A DNA stretch of 64,000 bases, from contig NZ_JACIAY010000001.1 in assembly GCF_014194975.1 (NCBI RefSeq), positions 372,001-436,000 on the forward strand, given 5' to 3'. This stretch comes from Sphingomonas sp. BK580. Lineage in GTDB: Bacteria; Pseudomonadota; Alphaproteobacteria; Sphingomonadales; Sphingomonadaceae. Positions 16,276 through 25,999 of the stretch are shown here, one piece after another (positions within the stretch are counted from its first letter, which is position 1; every line of letters begins with the position of its first letter). The notes under the pieces are model-generated. The model made no database searches, was not told the DNA's origin, and saw only the letters and a list, made by a program, of their open reading frames with translations. The position numbers and the translations under genes were made by a program.

Positions 16276-17808
16276 TCAATAGGCGCGGCCGACCAGCACG
16301 CGCTCCACCGCCGGCGCGCCGGTGAAGACGCAGGTGCCGTCGAGCGGCGCCTGGTCGCTCGGCGCGTTGCGCAGCGTCAACTTGAGCGCCTTGAGCTTCT
16401 CCACCACCGCGTCCAGCGCCGCCCCGGTCGGGCGCGCCCATTGCACCTCGAGCCACCCGGGGTTGCGCGCGTCAGGGGCGAAGTGGGCCTCGACCGCGGC
16501 CCAGTCGCTTGCCGGGGTGATGCCCGCACGCAGCCGCGCGGCCGCCTCGTCGTACAACGATCGCTGGATCGCCTCCAGCAACGCGGGCGCCTCGGCAACG
16601 AAGCCGTCGCGCGCGGCACCGACGCTGTCGAGCTTGCCGTCGGCGCGGTACAGCCGATCCCGTCGGATCACCGAGACGTTGCCCGCCGCCATGTCGCGCC
16701 CGCCGACCTCGACGACGATCGGCGCACCCTTCTTGACCCAGCCCCAGCGCTTGGTGGTCGACTTCACCGGCTTGAGATCGAGCAGCGCGCGCAGCGGCTC
16801 GCCGAGCGCGCTCTGCCGCGCGAGGGCTTGCTGCAGCGTGCGGCAATAGGCCACCAGCGCCTCGTCCTCGGGCGTGTCGCGCAGCATCGGCACGATCACC
16901 ACCTGCCACGGCGCGACGCGCGGCGGCACGCGCATTCCGTCGTCGTCGCCGTGGACCATGATCAGCGCGCCGATCGTCCGCGTCGACACACCCCAGCTGG
17001 TGGTGTTCGCCAGCTCGAGCTCGCCCGCGCTGTTCTGGAAACGGATGTTCTGCGCGCTGGCGAAATTGGTGCCGAGGAAGTGCGAGGTGCCCGCCTGGAG
17101 CGCCTTGCCGTCCTGCATCATCGCCTCGATCGAGTAGGTCGCGACCGCGCCGGGGAAGCGCTCGTTCTCGGGCTTCTCGCCCGCCACCACCGGCAGCGCG
17201 AGGTCGCTCTCGGCGAAGTCGCGGTACACCTCGAGCATGCGCAGCGTCTCCTCGCGCGCCTCCTCCGCCGAGGCGTGCGCGGTATGCCCCTCCTGCCACA
17301 GGAACTCGGCGGTGCGCAGGAACATGCGCGTGCGCATCTCCCAGCGGACGACGTTGGCCCATTGGTTGATCAGCACGGGCAGGTCGCGCCACGACTGCAC
17401 CCAGCGCGCGAAGGCGTGGCCGATCACCGTCTCGGAGGTGGGGCGGACGACCAGCGGCTCTTCCAGCTTGGCGGCGGGATCGGGCACCAGCCCGCCCTTG
17501 CCGTCGGCGATCAGGCGGTGGTGAGTCACCACCGCCATCTCCTTGGCGAAGCCCTCGACGTGCGCGGCCTCCTGCTCGAAATAGGAGAGCGGGATGAACA
17601 CGGGAAAGTAGCAGTTCTCGTGCCCGGTCGCCTTGATGCGATCGTCGAGCAGCCGCTGGATCCGCTCCCAGATGCCGTAGCCCCACGGCCGGATCACCAT
17701 GCAGCCGCGCACACCCGATTCCTCCGCCATGTCGGCCTCGGCGATGACGGACTGGTACCAGGCGGCGAAGTCGGCCTCGCGCGTGACGGGGAGAGCGTGC
17801 TTGATCAT
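16276..17808 (-). CDS. proS: Prolyl-tRNA synthetase, archaeal/eukaryal type
   Basis: A 510-residue class II aminoacyl-tRNA synthetase charging tRNA-Pro. Signatures: WYQSVIAEADMAEESGVRGC, VIRPWGYGIWERIQ, VVRPTSETVIGHAF (motif 2 region), RWEMRTRMFLRTAEFLWQEG, and WGVSTRTIGALIMVHGDDDG. The last block, PPRVAPWQVVIVP, and a C-terminal extension that ends in Tyr (VLVGRAY) mark the archaeal/eukaryal-like class; most alphaproteobacteria use the short ~440-residue bacterial class. Start ATG at 17808. No editing INS domain is seen. A hairpin follows the stop. Confidence 0.93.
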   Translation of the reverse strand: MIKHALPVTREADFAAWYQSVIAEADMAEESGVRGCMVIRPWGYGIWERIQRLLDDRIKATGHENCYFPVFIPLSYFEQEAAHVEGFAKEMAVVTHHRLIADGKGGLVPDPAAKLEEPLVVRPTSETVIGHAFARWVQSWRDLPVLINQWANVVRWEMRTRMFLRTAEFLWQEGHTAHASAEEAREETLRMLEVYRDFAESDLALPVVAGEKPENERFPGAVATYSIEAMMQDGKALQAGTSHFLGTNFASAQNIRFQNSAGELELANTTSWGVSTRTIGALIMVHGDDDGMRVPPRVAPWQVVIVPMLRDTPEDEALVAYCRTLQQALARQSALGEPLRALLDLKPVKSTTKRWGWVKKGAPIVVEVGGRDMAAGNVSVIRRDRLYRADGKLDSVGAARDGFVAEAPALLEAIQRSLYDEAAARLRAGITPASDWAAVEAHFAPDARNPGWLEVQWARPTGAALDAVVEKLKALKLTLRNAPSDQAPLDGTCVFTGAPAVERVLVGRAY

Positions 17809-17861
17809 CGCGCGCCCGTACACGCGAAGCCGGGCACGCGTAAACCGCCGCGTCGCGGGGC

Positions 17862-18296
17862 TCAGCTGCCGCGATACGTCGAGTAGCCGTAGGGGCTCAC
17901 GGCGACCGGCACGTGATAGTGAGCGGCGGCATCCGTCACGCTGAAGGTGAGCACGATCTCGGGGAAGAACGGCTTGGCCGCGGCGTCAGGGTAGCGGGTC
18001 ATGTCGAAGGTGAGTCGATAGATGCCGGCCCCGATCGTCGCGGGATCACCGATCCGGCGCACGCGCCCGTCCGCGTCGGTGCGCGCCTCGCCGATCCGCT
18101 CCCAGCGTCCGGCCGACGACCGGCGTTCGAGGCTCACCGGCACGCCCTTCCCGCCCGACCCGCGGGTCAGGTCGAGCACATGGGTCGATATCTCGGCAGC
18201 GTGCGCGGGCGTCGCCGCGACCGCGAGAGACGCCGCGACGACCACGCCAAGGGATCCGAGATGACGCACCGGGAACATGGAGAACCTGCCTGACAT
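17862..18296 (-). CDS. uraH: Secreted 5-hydroxyisourate hydrolase (HIUase)
   Basis: A 144-residue transthyretin-like protein that hydrolyses 5-hydroxyisourate, the product of urate oxidation, to OHCU. The mature part starts AEISTHVLDLTRGSGGKGVPV and ends with HYHVPVAVSPYGYSTYRGS, the family's C-terminal YRGS signature. In front is a clear Sec signal (SLGVVVAASLAVAATPAHA), so the enzyme acts in the periplasm; many HIUases are cytosolic. Start at 18296 or an internal ATG at 18278. No other purine-catabolism gene is nearby. Confidence 0.9.
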   Translation of the reverse strand: MSGRFSMFPVRHLGSLGVVVAASLAVAATPAHAAEISTHVLDLTRGSGGKGVPVSLERRSSAGRWERIGEARTDADGRVRRIGDPATIGAGIYRLTFDMTRYPDAAAKPFFPEIVLTFSVTDAAAHYHVPVAVSPYGYSTYRGS

Positions 18297-18395
18297 GGAA
18301 CAACCTACCCGTAGCTCGCGGGGCGCCGCTTCGTTCCAGGCAGCTCCTCCGGCGAGGCGTCGCACTTACGTCACCACGGCGCGCTGAAAGCCGCT

Positions 18396-19313
18396 ATGGC
18401 GCCGCGGGTGGCATCCGATCGCATCCTGCTCGCCGTCGCGCTGCGGCTCACCTCGGTGGCGCTGTTCGCGCTGATGAACACCTGCATCAAATTGGCCGAG
18501 GCGGGCGGTGCGCACCTCGCGGAGATCCTCTTCTGGCGCCAATGCGGCGCCGCGCTGCTCGTCACCGCGGTGGTGGGAGTCGTCCCCGGCTTCGCGACAT
18601 TGCCGACGCGGCGCTTCGGCGCGCACCTGGCGCGCGCGACCGTGGGGCTGATCTCGATGGCCTTCACCTTCTACACGCTGACGGTGCTGCCGCTCGCCGA
18701 GGCGACGACGATCGGCTTCTCGATGCCGATCTTCGCCACTGTCTTGGGCGCGCTGCTGCTCAAGGAACCGACCGGGTGGCGCCGCTGGGCCGCGGTGGCG
18801 GTGGGCTTCACCGGTGTGGTCATCGTGGCGCAGCCCGGCGGCCACGAGATCCCGCTCCACGGCGCGCTGAGCGGTCTGCTCGCGGCGGTGCTGACCGCGG
18901 TGGTGACGATCCTGCTGCGCACGATCGGGCGCACCGAGAGACCGCTCACCACCGTCTTCTGGTTCTCGACGCTCTCGCTGGTGCCGCTCGGGATCGCCTA
19001 TGCGATCTGGGCACAGCCGCACACGCCGTGGCTCTGGCTGATCCTCGTGACCTGCGGACTGTTCGGCGGCGCGGCGCAGGTGGCGATGACGAGCTCGCTG
19101 AGCTTCGGGCCGGTCTCGGCGGTGGTGCCGATGGACTATACGTCGCTGCTCTGGGCGACGTTGCTCGGCTGGCTGGTCTTCGACCACCTCCCCGACCGCG
19201 CCACCTGGGTCGGTGCGCCGGTGATCGTCGCGGCGGGGTTGTACATCGTGTGGCGCGAGCACGTCCGCCGGCGCGAGGAGACGCGGCAGGCGATGGCGCA
19301 GGGGATCGGGTGA
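18396..19313 (+). CDS. DMT superfamily (EamA) transporter
   Basis: A 305-residue inner-membrane protein with about ten hydrophobic helices in two EamA repeats. Typical landmarks are TVLPLAEATTIGFSMPIFATVLGALLL in the first half and VVPMDYTSLLWATLLGWLVFDHLP in the second. It probably exports a metabolite, but the substrate is unknown. It starts 100 bp from the divergent hydroxyisourate hydrolase gene and ends convergently with gcvPB. Confidence 0.85.
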   Translation: MAPRVASDRILLAVALRLTSVALFALMNTCIKLAEAGGAHLAEILFWRQCGAALLVTAVVGVVPGFATLPTRRFGAHLARATVGLISMAFTFYTLTVLPLAEATTIGFSMPIFATVLGALLLKEPTGWRRWAAVAVGFTGVVIVAQPGGHEIPLHGALSGLLAAVLTAVVTILLRTIGRTERPLTTVFWFSTLSLVPLGIAYAIWAQPHTPWLWLILVTCGLFGGAAQVAMTSSLSFGPVSAVVPMDYTSLLWATLLGWLVFDHLPDRATWVGAPVIVAAGLYIVWREHVRRREETRQAMAQGIG

Positions 19314-19361
19314 GGACAGCGTTGGTTCGGCCCGAGCAGGATCTGCGCGCGCCGAGAACCC

Positions 19362-19395
19362 GGGTCGAGAGACGCGTGCGGACATCTCTCGACCC
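19362..19395. terminator. Stem-loop between convergent DMT transporter and gcvPB genes
   Basis: GGGTCGAGAGA pairs with TCTCTCGACCC around a 12-base loop, in the 152-bp gap between two convergent genes. This position suggests a bidirectional terminator; the T-tract is poor. Confidence 0.5.
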
Positions 19396-19465
19396 GTCGT
19401 CTCGACACGCTCACGACTGCTCGACGCGAACGAAGGGTCGCAGGGACAGCCGGAGATGCTGCCCC

Positions 19466-21040
19466 CTACTCCGCCGCCTGCGCCTCCTGGAGCTTCGGCT
19501 TCCACACCAGCACCGGCTTGCGCGCCGCCAGCGTCTCGTCGAGCCGCGCGCGCGGGGCGAAATGTGGCGCGGTCTTGAGTGACTCGTCGCCCGCCTTGGC
19601 GCGCTCCGCCACCGAGCGCAGCGCGCCGATGAACTGGTCGAGTGCGGCCTTGCTCTCGGTCTCGGTCGGCTCGACCAGCATCGCGCCGTGGACGACCAGC
19701 GGGAAATACATGGTCATCGGGTGATAGCCCTCGTCGATCAGCGCCTTGGCGATGTCGATCGTGGAGAAGCCCGGCGCCAGACCGCGATCGGAGAAGATCG
19801 CCTCGTGCATGCACGGCCCCGAGCCGGCGAACGGCGCATCGAGCGTATCCTCCAGCCGGCGCAGCACGTAATTGGCGTTGAGCACCGCGTCCTCGGCGAC
19901 TTGGCGCAGCCCGTCCGCGCCGTGGCTGAGGATGTAGGTCAGCGCGCGCGTGAACATCCCCATCTGACCGTGGAAAGCGACCATGCGGCCGAAGCTGTCG
20001 GCGTGATGCTCCTCGGCATTCTCCTCCTCGACGAGGCGGTACTGGTCGCCGTCGCGCTCGACGAAGGGCAGCGGCGCGAACGGGGTCAGCGCCTCGGAGA
20101 ACACCACCGGCCCCGACCCCGGCCCGCCGCCGCCGTGCGGGGTGGAGAAGGTCTTGTGCAGGTTGATGTGCATCGCGTCCACGCCGAGGTCGCCCGGGCG
20201 GACGCGGCCGACGATCGCGTTGAAATTGGCGCCGTCGCAATAGACGTACCCGCCCGCGGCGTGGACCGCGTCCGAGATCGCCTTGAGGTCGCGCTCGAAC
20301 AGGCCGCAGGTGTTGGGGTTGGTGATCATCACGCCGGCCACGTCCGGGCCGAGCCGCGCCGTGAGCGCCGCGGTGTCGACGCGCCCCTCGGCGGTGGCGG
20401 GGATGTCCTCCACGCTGAAGCCCGCGAAGGCGGCGGTGGCGGGGTTGGTGCCGTGCGCCGACTCGGGCACCAGGATGACCTTGCGGTGCCCCTCGCCGCG
20501 CTTCGCCAACGCCGCCTTGATCGCGAGGATGCCACACAGCTCGCCGTGCGCGCCCGCCTTGGGGCTCATCGCCACCGAGTGCATGCCGGTGAGCGTGATC
20601 AGCCAGTGCGCGAGCTGGTGGATGACCTCCAGCGCGCCCTGCACCGTGTCGACCGGCTGGAGCGGATGGACGTCGGCGAAGCCCGGCAGCCGCGCCATCT
20701 TCTCGTTCAGCCGCGGGTTGTGCTTCATCGTGCACGAGCCGAGCGGGAAGAGGCCGAGGTCGATCGCGTAATTCTGCCGGCTCAGCCGCGTGTAGTGGCG
20801 CACCGTCTCGGGCTCGGAGAGGCCCGGCAGCCCGATCGGCGCGGTACGCGCGAGACCGCCCAGCCGCGAGCCCGCGGCGTCACCCGCGGCGAGATCCACG
20901 CCGGTGGTCTGGTCGTCGCCGATCTCGAAGATCAGCGGCTCCTCCAGCATCAGCGCCTTGTTGCCGGTGAAGGTCGTGCCCGCCGCGTCGCCGCGGCCCG
21001 CGGGCGCGGTCGGCTTCCAGCCGCTCTGGTTGATCGTCAT
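19466..21040 (-). CDS. gcvPB: Glycine dehydrogenase (decarboxylating) subunit 2
   Basis: A 524-residue PLP subunit of the P-protein of the glycine cleavage system, which decarboxylates glycine and passes the aminomethyl group to lipoyl-GcvH. The PLP lysine lies in [19 protein letters not shown]. Also seen are [19 protein letters not shown] and [10 protein letters not shown]. Its ATG overlaps the gcvPA stop (ATGA), as expected for subunits of one heterotetramer. It is slightly longer than usual because of the C-terminal [20 protein letters not shown]. Confidence 0.97.
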   Translation of the reverse strand: MTINQSGWKPTAPAGRGDAAGTTFTGNKALMLEEPLIFEIGDDQTTGVDLAAGDAAGSRLGGLARTAPIGLPGLSEPETVRHYTRLSRQNYAIDLGLFPLGSCTMKHNPRLNEKMARLPGFADVHPLQPVDTVQGALEVIHQLAHWLITLTGMHSVAMSPKAGAHGELCGILAIKAALAKRGEGHRKVILVPESAHGTNPATAAFAGFSVEDIPATAEGRVDTAALTARLGPDVAGVMITNPNTCGLFERDLKAISDAVHAAGGYVYCDGANFNAIVGRVRPGDLGVDAMHINLHKTFSTPHGGGGPGSGPVVFSEALTPFAPLPFVERDGDQYRLVEEENAEEHHADSFGRMVAFHGQMGMFTRALTYILSHGADGLRQVAEDAVLNANYVLRRLEDTLDAPFAGSGPCMHEAIFSDRGLAPGFSTIDIAKALIDEGYHPMTMYFPLVVHGAMLVEPTETESKAALDQFIGALRSVAERAKAGDESLKTAPHFAPRARLDETLAARKPVLVWKPKLQEAQAAE

Positions 21041-22395
21041 GCCAGCACCTCCGTCAGCGCCGTCGCCAGCGCCTCGATATCGTCGTCGGTCACCGTCTCG
21101 GTCACCGCCACCACCAGGCCGTTCTCCAGCGCCGCCTCGCCCGGGTAGAGCCGCCCGAGCGACACGCCCGCGAGCACCCCGCGCTCCGCCAGCGTGCGCA
21201 CCACGGGCCGCGCCTCCTGCCCGAGGTCGAGCGTGAACTCGTTGAAGAAGGCCTGGTTGATCACGCGCACGCCGGGCACCTGCGCGAGCCGGTCGGCGGC
21301 GCGGCAGGCGCTCGCGTGGTTCACCGCGGCGAGCCGGCGCAGCCCCGCCTCACCCAGCAAGGTCATGTGGATCGAGAAGGCCAAAGCGCACAGGCCCGAG
21401 TTGGTGCAGATGTTGCTGGTCGCCTTCTCGCGGCGGATATGCTGCTCACGCGTCGAGAGCGTCAGCACGAAGCCGCGCCGCCCGTCGGCGTCCACGGTCT
21501 CGCCGCACAGCCGGCCCGGCATCTGGCGGACGTATTTGTCCTTGCAGCCGAACAGCCCGACATAGGGTCCGCCGAACTGGAGCCCGACACCGAGCGACTG
21601 GCCCTCGCCGACGACGATGTCCGCGCCCATCTCGCCCGGCGCGCGCAGCGCGCCCAGCGCGACCGGCTCGGTCACCACCGCGATCAGCAGCGCCTTGTTC
21701 GCCTGGCACGCCTCGGCGAGCGGCGTCAGGTCGGCGACGCGCCCGAGGATGTCGGGATATTGCACCACCACGCACGAGGTGTCGGCGTCGATCGCGGCGA
21801 TCAGCTGGTCGACGTCGGTCGCGGCGGTCAGCGCGGGCGCGCCGGTCTCGAGCAGGTCGCCGGTGTAGCGCGCCATCGTCTTGGCGACCGAGACGTAATG
21901 CGGGTGCAGCCCGGACGAGAGCAGCGCCTTGCCGCGCCGCGTGATCCGGCGCGCCATGCCGATCGCCTCCCAGCAGGCGGTCGAGCCGTCGTACATGCTG
22001 GCGTTGGCCACGTCGGTCCCGAGCAGGCGCGCGACCTGCGTCTGGAACTCGAACAGCATCTGCAGCGTGCCCTGCGCGATCTCGGGCTGATAGGGCGTGT
22101 AGGCGGTGAGGAACTCGCCGCGCTGGATCAGATGGTCCACCGACGCCGGCACGTGGTGACGGTAGGCGCCGGCGCCGAGGAAGAAAGGCACCTCGCCCGC
22201 GACGGTGTTCCGGCGCGCCAGCGCGGTCATGTGGCGCTCGACCGCGAGCTCGCTGGCGTGGAGCGGCAGGTCGCGCACGGGGCCGTCGAGCCGCGCGGAC
22301 TCGGGCACGTCGACGAACAGGTCGTCGATCGAGCCGGCCCCGATCACCGCGAGCATGTCGCCGCGATCGGACGGGGTGAGAGGAAGGTAGCGCAT
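21037..22395 (-). CDS. gcvPA: Glycine dehydrogenase (decarboxylating) subunit 1
   Basis: A 452-residue N-terminal-type P-protein subunit. Signatures are [19 protein letters not shown] at the start, [29 protein letters not shown], and [14 protein letters not shown]. It pairs with gcvPB. I chose the ATG at 22395; an upstream extension would cross a palindromic spacer between gcvH and gcvPA. Confidence 0.97.
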   Translation of the reverse strand: MRYLPLTPSDRGDMLAVIGAGSIDDLFVDVPESARLDGPVRDLPLHASELAVERHMTALARRNTVAGEVPFFLGAGAYRHHVPASVDHLIQRGEFLTAYTPYQPEIAQGTLQMLFEFQTQVARLLGTDVANASMYDGSTACWEAIGMARRITRRGKALLSSGLHPHYVSVAKTMARYTGDLLETGAPALTAATDVDQLIAAIDADTSCVVVQYPDILGRVADLTPLAEACQANKALLIAVVTEPVALGALRAPGEMGADIVVGEGQSLGVGLQFGGPYVGLFGCKDKYVRQMPGRLCGETVDADGRRGFVLTLSTREQHIRREKATSNICTNSGLCALAFSIHMTLLGEAGLRRLAAVNHASACRAADRLAQVPGVRVINQAFFNEFTLDLGQEARPVVRTLAERGVLAGVSLGRLYPGEAALENGLVVAVTETVTDDDIEALATALTEVLA

Positions 22396-22403
22396 AATCT
22401 GGT

Positions 22404-22458
22404 CTCTCCCGCCTCCCCTTGGGGGAGGCGTTGCTCCCCTCCCGCCCGGGAGGAGAGT
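22404..22458. repeat. GC palindromes between gcvH and gcvPA
   Basis: Two adjacent hairpins: GCCTCCCC/GGGGAGGC at 22411-22429, and a CTCCCG/CGGGAG stem further right, inside a larger CTCTCCCGCC...GGGAGGAGAG palindrome. It may set mRNA stability or processing within the gcv operon; the text resembles sphingomonad CTCCCC repeats. Confidence 0.5.
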
Positions 22459-22462
22459 CACA

Positions 22463-22834
22463 TCACAATTTGGCGACGAAGGCGGCGTAGGCGGTCTCGT
22501 CCATCAGCGCTTCGAGCTCGCCCGGGTCGCTGAGGGTGAGCTTGAAGAACCAGCCCTCGCCCTCCGGGTCCGAATTGACGAGCGACGGCTCGTCGGCGAG
22601 CGCGGGATTCCCCTCGGTCACCGTGCCCGACACTGGCGCGTAGACGTCGGACGCGGCCTTGACGCTCTCGACCACCGCGGCCTCGTCGCCCTTGCTCAGG
22701 CTGCGGCCCGAGTCCGGCGCCTCGACGAAGACGATGTCGCCGAGCTGGCCCTGCGCATAGTCGCTGATGCCGACCGTGCCGGTCTGGCCGTCGACCTCGA
22801 TCCACTCGTGATCCTCGGTGAAATAACGGCTCAT
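22463..22834 (-). CDS. gcvH: Glycine cleavage system H protein
   Basis: A 123-residue lipoyl carrier. The lipoylation site is Lys59 in [19 protein letters not shown]. The N-terminus [13 protein letters not shown] and the central [19 protein letters not shown] are standard. It sits one base after the gcvT stop, so it is co-translated with gcvT. Confidence 0.97.
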   Translation of the reverse strand: MSRYFTEDHEWIEVDGQTGTVGISDYAQGQLGDIVFVEAPDSGRSLSKGDEAAVVESVKAASDVYAPVSGTVTEGNPALADEPSLVNSDPEGEGWFFKLTLSDPGELEALMDETAYAAFVAKL

Positions 22835-22835
22835 C

Positions 22836-23987
22836 TCACTTCACTCCTCGGAAGTAACGGTGGGGAACGAACGGCATGGGTGCGACTGTCGCCTGGTGCG
22901 CCTTGCCGCGCTGTGACAACGTCAGGCCGGTGCCGGGAGCGGCGAGCGCCGCGGGGACATAGGCCATCGCGATCGGCGCCCCGACGCTCGGCGCGAAGCC
23001 GCCGCTGGTGACGCGGCCGACGGTCGCGCCGGCGTCGTCGACCACGGTCGCGCCCTCGCGCACCGGCTGGCGCCCCGCGACGAGCAGCCCGACGCGGCGC
23101 AGCGCCGGCCCGGCCTCGCGCTCGGCGAGCACGCGCGCGGCGCCGGGGAAGTCGGCGGCCTCGCGGCGGCGCTTAGCCAGCGCGAAGCCGAGGTCGGCCA
23201 TCACCGGCGTGGTGGTGGGGTCGAGGTCGTGGCCGTAGAGCGGCAGCCCCGCCTCCAGTCGCAGCGAGTCGCGCGCGCCCAGGCCGATCGGCTTGATCTC
23301 CGGCTGCGCGACGAGCGCGTCGGCGAGCGCCACCGCCGCCTCGGCCGGCACCGATATCTCGACGCCGTCCTCGCCGGTATAGCCCGATCGGCTGATCCAC
23401 AGCTCGTGACCCTGCCAGTCGAACGCGCCCGCCTGCATGAACACCAGCGAGTCCACGCCGGGGATCAACCGCGCCGCCGCGGCGACCGCCTCCGGCCCCT
23501 GGACCGCGAGCAGCGCATGCTCCTCCATCAGGTTGAGCGTGATCTCGTCAGGCAGGCGCTCGATCATGTGCGCGACGTCGTCGTACTTGGTCGCGCCGTT
23601 GACGACCATGTAGACGCGGTCCTCGCCCTGCGGCGTCAGCATCAGGTCGTCGAGCACGCCGCCGTCGTCGTCGAGCAGCAGCGAGTAGCGCGCCTTGTTG
23701 AGCGGCGCGTCGCTGATCGCGGCCGGCATCAGCGCCTCGAGCGCGGCGGCGACGTTCGGTCCGGTGAGGCTGAGCTGGCCCATGTGACTCACGTCGAACA
23801 GACCGGCGTGCTCGCGCGTCCACAGATGCTCGGCCATGATGCCCTCATACTGGACGGGCATGTGATATCCGGCGAACTCGACCATGCGGGCGCCGCGCTG
23901 GCGGTGCCAGGCGTCGAGTGGGAGAGTGAGGATCTCGATCGGCTCGAGATCGTCGTCGGTGTCCAGGACCGGGTCGCTCATCATCAT
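22836..23987 (-). CDS. gcvT: Aminomethyltransferase GcvT
   Basis: A 383-residue T-protein that releases ammonia and makes 5,10-methylene-tetrahydrofolate from the aminomethyl-H-protein. Landmarks: [55 protein letters not shown] and [20 protein letters not shown] (catalytic Asp region). The start is ambiguous among three consecutive ATGs at 23987-23979; the N-terminus has about 18 extra residues before the family begins. A frame upstream to 24050 is excluded because it lies in the riboswitch. Confidence 0.95.
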   Translation of the reverse strand: MMMSDPVLDTDDDLEPIEILTLPLDAWHRQRGARMVEFAGYHMPVQYEGIMAEHLWTREHAGLFDVSHMGQLSLTGPNVAAALEALMPAAISDAPLNKARYSLLLDDDGGVLDDLMLTPQGEDRVYMVVNGATKYDDVAHMIERLPDEITLNLMEEHALLAVQGPEAVAAAARLIPGVDSLVFMQAGAFDWQGHELWISRSGYTGEDGVEISVPAEAAVALADALVAQPEIKPIGLGARDSLRLEAGLPLYGHDLDPTTTPVMADLGFALAKRRREAADFPGAARVLAEREAGPALRRVGLLVAGRQPVREGATVVDDAGATVGRVTSGGFAPSVGAPIAMAYVPAALAAPGTGLTLSQRGKAHQATVAPMPFVPHRYFRGVK

Positions 23988-24392
23988 GTCCGTACGTGCG
24001 AGGGCGAATCGCGCCGGCTGCCCGGCGATGATCCGTTCCCCCTCTGTCACGGGACCTGAGAGCTTTCCCCGGATCGCACCGGGTTACCCCTTCGGTGGGT
24101 GGCGCGATCCCGCGGGCGCGCGCCGCCGCTTTCCAGAGTGTCGATGAAGGCCGGCGCGGTCCCTGCTGCCTGAGAGATTCCGGGGTGGTTGCTCCTTCGG
24201 CGGCGGCTCCCGGCCTGCAAGGCCCGCCGCACTCTCCCGCGCCTGCCCATGCCGGTCGCCCGGCATCGACGTTCCGTCGCTCTACGGCAAGCGCGGCCCG
24301 AGTCAATCGCGTTCGCCACACCCCCTCGCCGCCGCGCATCGGAGCCGCGCGCGTGCTAAGACGTTTGCGCCTCAGGAGAAGGAGCAGCTCGC
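23988..24392. other. 405-bp leader/intergenic region between gcvT and a small gene
   Basis: It contains the glycine riboswitch (24036-24245), a short linker to the gcvT start, and about 150 bp that must hold the divergent promoters for gcvT and for the small gene at 24393. Nothing else coding was seen. Confidence 0.7.
24036..24245 (-). promoter_or_regulatory. Tandem glycine riboswitch upstream of gcvT
   Basis: On the minus strand the leader of gcvT holds two copies of the glycine aptamer in series. Copy 1 (about 24150-24240) begins with GCGGGAGAGTGCGGC, contains GCCGCCGAAGGAGCAACC and ends with AATCTCTCAGGCAGCAGGGA. Copy 2 (about 24036-24148) has ACTCTGGAAAGCGGC, CCACCGAAGGGGTAACCC and GAAAGCTCTCAGGTCCC. 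The paired GAAGGxGxAACC and CTCTCAGG cores are diagnostic of this class. The position, 50 bases before gcvT, implies glycine-activated expression of gcvT-gcvH-gcvPA-gcvPB. Confidence 0.93.
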
Positions 24393-24656
24393 ATGGACAC
24401 CGCCACCTCGCCCGCCGTCGACCGCATCGCGCGCGTCCTCGCCGGCCAGCATCTCAGCGCCAACGGCCACGGCGAGTCGGAGTCGGCCTCGGCGCAGGTC
24501 GAGGCGACATGGAAGGACTATCGCGACGACGCGATCGCGGTGCTCCACACCCTGCGCGCGCCGAGTCCGGCGATGGCGGCGGCAGGGGACGTCGCGGTGT
24601 GGGAGCGGATGGTGCTCGCCGCGATCGCGGAGGCGAAGCCGGGTATCGTGATGTGA
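24393..24656 (+). CDS. Small conserved-looking hypothetical protein
   Basis: An 87-residue acidic/helical protein with no motif I recognise. A strong purine-rich ribosome-binding region (GGAGAAGGAG) precedes the ATG by a few bases, and third codon positions are G/C rich. The core TWKDYRDDAIAVLHTLR and WERMVLAAIAEAKP look like two amphipathic helices. It is divergent from the gcv operon. No function is assigned. Confidence 0.7.
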   Translation: MDTATSPAVDRIARVLAGQHLSANGHGESESASAQVEATWKDYRDDAIAVLHTLRAPSPAMAAAGDVAVWERMVLAAIAEAKPGIVM

Positions 24657-24793
24657 GATCGAGGCGGTGCCGAGCAGCCTGGGCGTGAGCAGGCGGACGT
24701 CGGTGGCCATCGCCGCGTCCGCTGATCCGACCCGTGGCGACGTGCTCGCGGGCGACGCCGCCGGACCGCGAGACGGCGCTCGCCAGCCGGCGC

Positions 24794-25999
24794 TCAGATA
24801 CGTACAGGCTGCGCCCGGGGTGACGATCGCTCGACCGCGACGGACGCGGCCAGCACCGCCAGCCCGCACAGCGCCAGCACCGCGCCGACATAGCCGGTCG
24901 ATGTCCAGCCATAGCCCGCCGCGATCACCATTCCCCCGAGCCACGGCCCGAGCGCGTTGGCGGTGTTGAAGGCCGAGTGGTTGAGCGCCGCGGCCAGCGC
25001 CTGCGCGTCGCCCGCCACGTCCATCAGTCGCGTCTGCAACACGCTGCCGAGCGCGCCGCTCACCCCGATCGCGAACATCGCCGCCAGCACCGACCAGAGG
25101 TGCGGCGCCGCCAGCGGCCAGAGCAGTAGCGCGACGAGCGCCCACACCAGCACCGCCGCCGCGGTCGGCAACAACGCGCGGTCGGCGAAGCGCGGCACCA
25201 CGATGTTGCCCAGGGTCATCCCGACGCCGAACGTCATCAGCGCGAGCGGCACCATGCGCGGCCCGACCTGCGTCACCGCCGCCATCGTGTCCGCGAGATA
25301 GGTGTAGACCGCGAAGAGACCGCCGAAGCCGATCGCGCCGATGCCGAGCGTGAGCCATACCTGGGTGCGGCGTAGCGCCTGCAGCTCGCGCAGCGGGCTC
25401 GCCGCCGGGTCGCCGCGGTCGCGCGGCGCGAAGGCGGCCACCAACGCCGCGGTCAACCCCGCCAGCGCGGCGACGACGATGAAGCACGACCGCCAGCCGA
25501 TCAGCTGCCCCATCAGGTTGGCGAGCGGCACGCCGACGATCGTCGCCACCGTCAGGCCTAGCATCACGCGCGCCACCGCCTGGGTGCGCTTGCCCTGCTC
25601 CACCAGCGACGCGGCGACCAGCATGGCGATGCCGAAATAGGCGCCATGCGGCAGCCCGGCGAGGAAGCGCGCCAGCATCATCGTCGGATAGCTCGGCGCG
25701 ACCGCGGACAGCGCGTTGCCGAGCGCGAACAGCGTCATCAGCGCGATCAGCAGCGTTCGCCGGGCCAGCCGCGCGCCCAGCACCGCCAGTGTCGGCGCGC
25801 CCACCACCACGCCCAGCGCGTAAGCGCTGATGACATGGCCCGCGGTCGGCGCGTCGACGTGGAGGCTGCGTGCCATGTCGGGCAGCAGGCTCATGGTCGC
25901 GAACTCGGTGGTGCCGATCGCGAATCCGCCGACCGCGAGCGACAGATGGATCAGCCCGACGGGCGCGCGGCGCACGTCAGCGGTGGCGGCAGTCGCCAT
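24794..25999 (-). CDS. MFS transporter, AraJ/YdhP-like DHA1 group
   Basis: A 401-residue 12-helix transporter. The first helix LIHLSLAVGGFAIGTTEFATM with SLLPDMARSLHV is typical of the AraJ/YdhP/chloramphenicol-efflux branch of DHA1. The loop 2-3 motif appears as LGARLARRTLLIALM, and ARFLAGLPHGAYFGIA is motif B-like. Substrate unknown; likely drug or sugar efflux. Start ATG at 25999; a frame ten codons longer lacks support. Confidence 0.88.
   Translation of the reverse strand: MATAATADVRRAPVGLIHLSLAVGGFAIGTTEFATMSLLPDMARSLHVDAPTAGHVISAYALGVVVGAPTLAVLGARLARRTLLIALMTLFALGNALSAVAPSYPTMMLARFLAGLPHGAYFGIAMLVAASLVEQGKRTQAVARVMLGLTVATIVGVPLANLMGQLIGWRSCFIVVAALAGLTAALVAAFAPRDRGDPAASPLRELQALRRTQVWLTLGIGAIGFGGLFAVYTYLADTMAAVTQVGPRMVPLALMTFGVGMTLGNIVVPRFADRALLPTAAAVLVWALVALLLWPLAAPHLWSVLAAMFAIGVSGALGSVLQTRLMDVAGDAQALAAALNHSAFNTANALGPWLGGMVIAAGYGWTSTGYVGAVLALCGLAVLAASVAVERSSPRAQPVRI

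Noticed and set aside
23988..24050. Upstream ATG at 24050 as the gcvT start
   Set aside because: It falls inside the second glycine aptamer; the family sequence begins after 23987.
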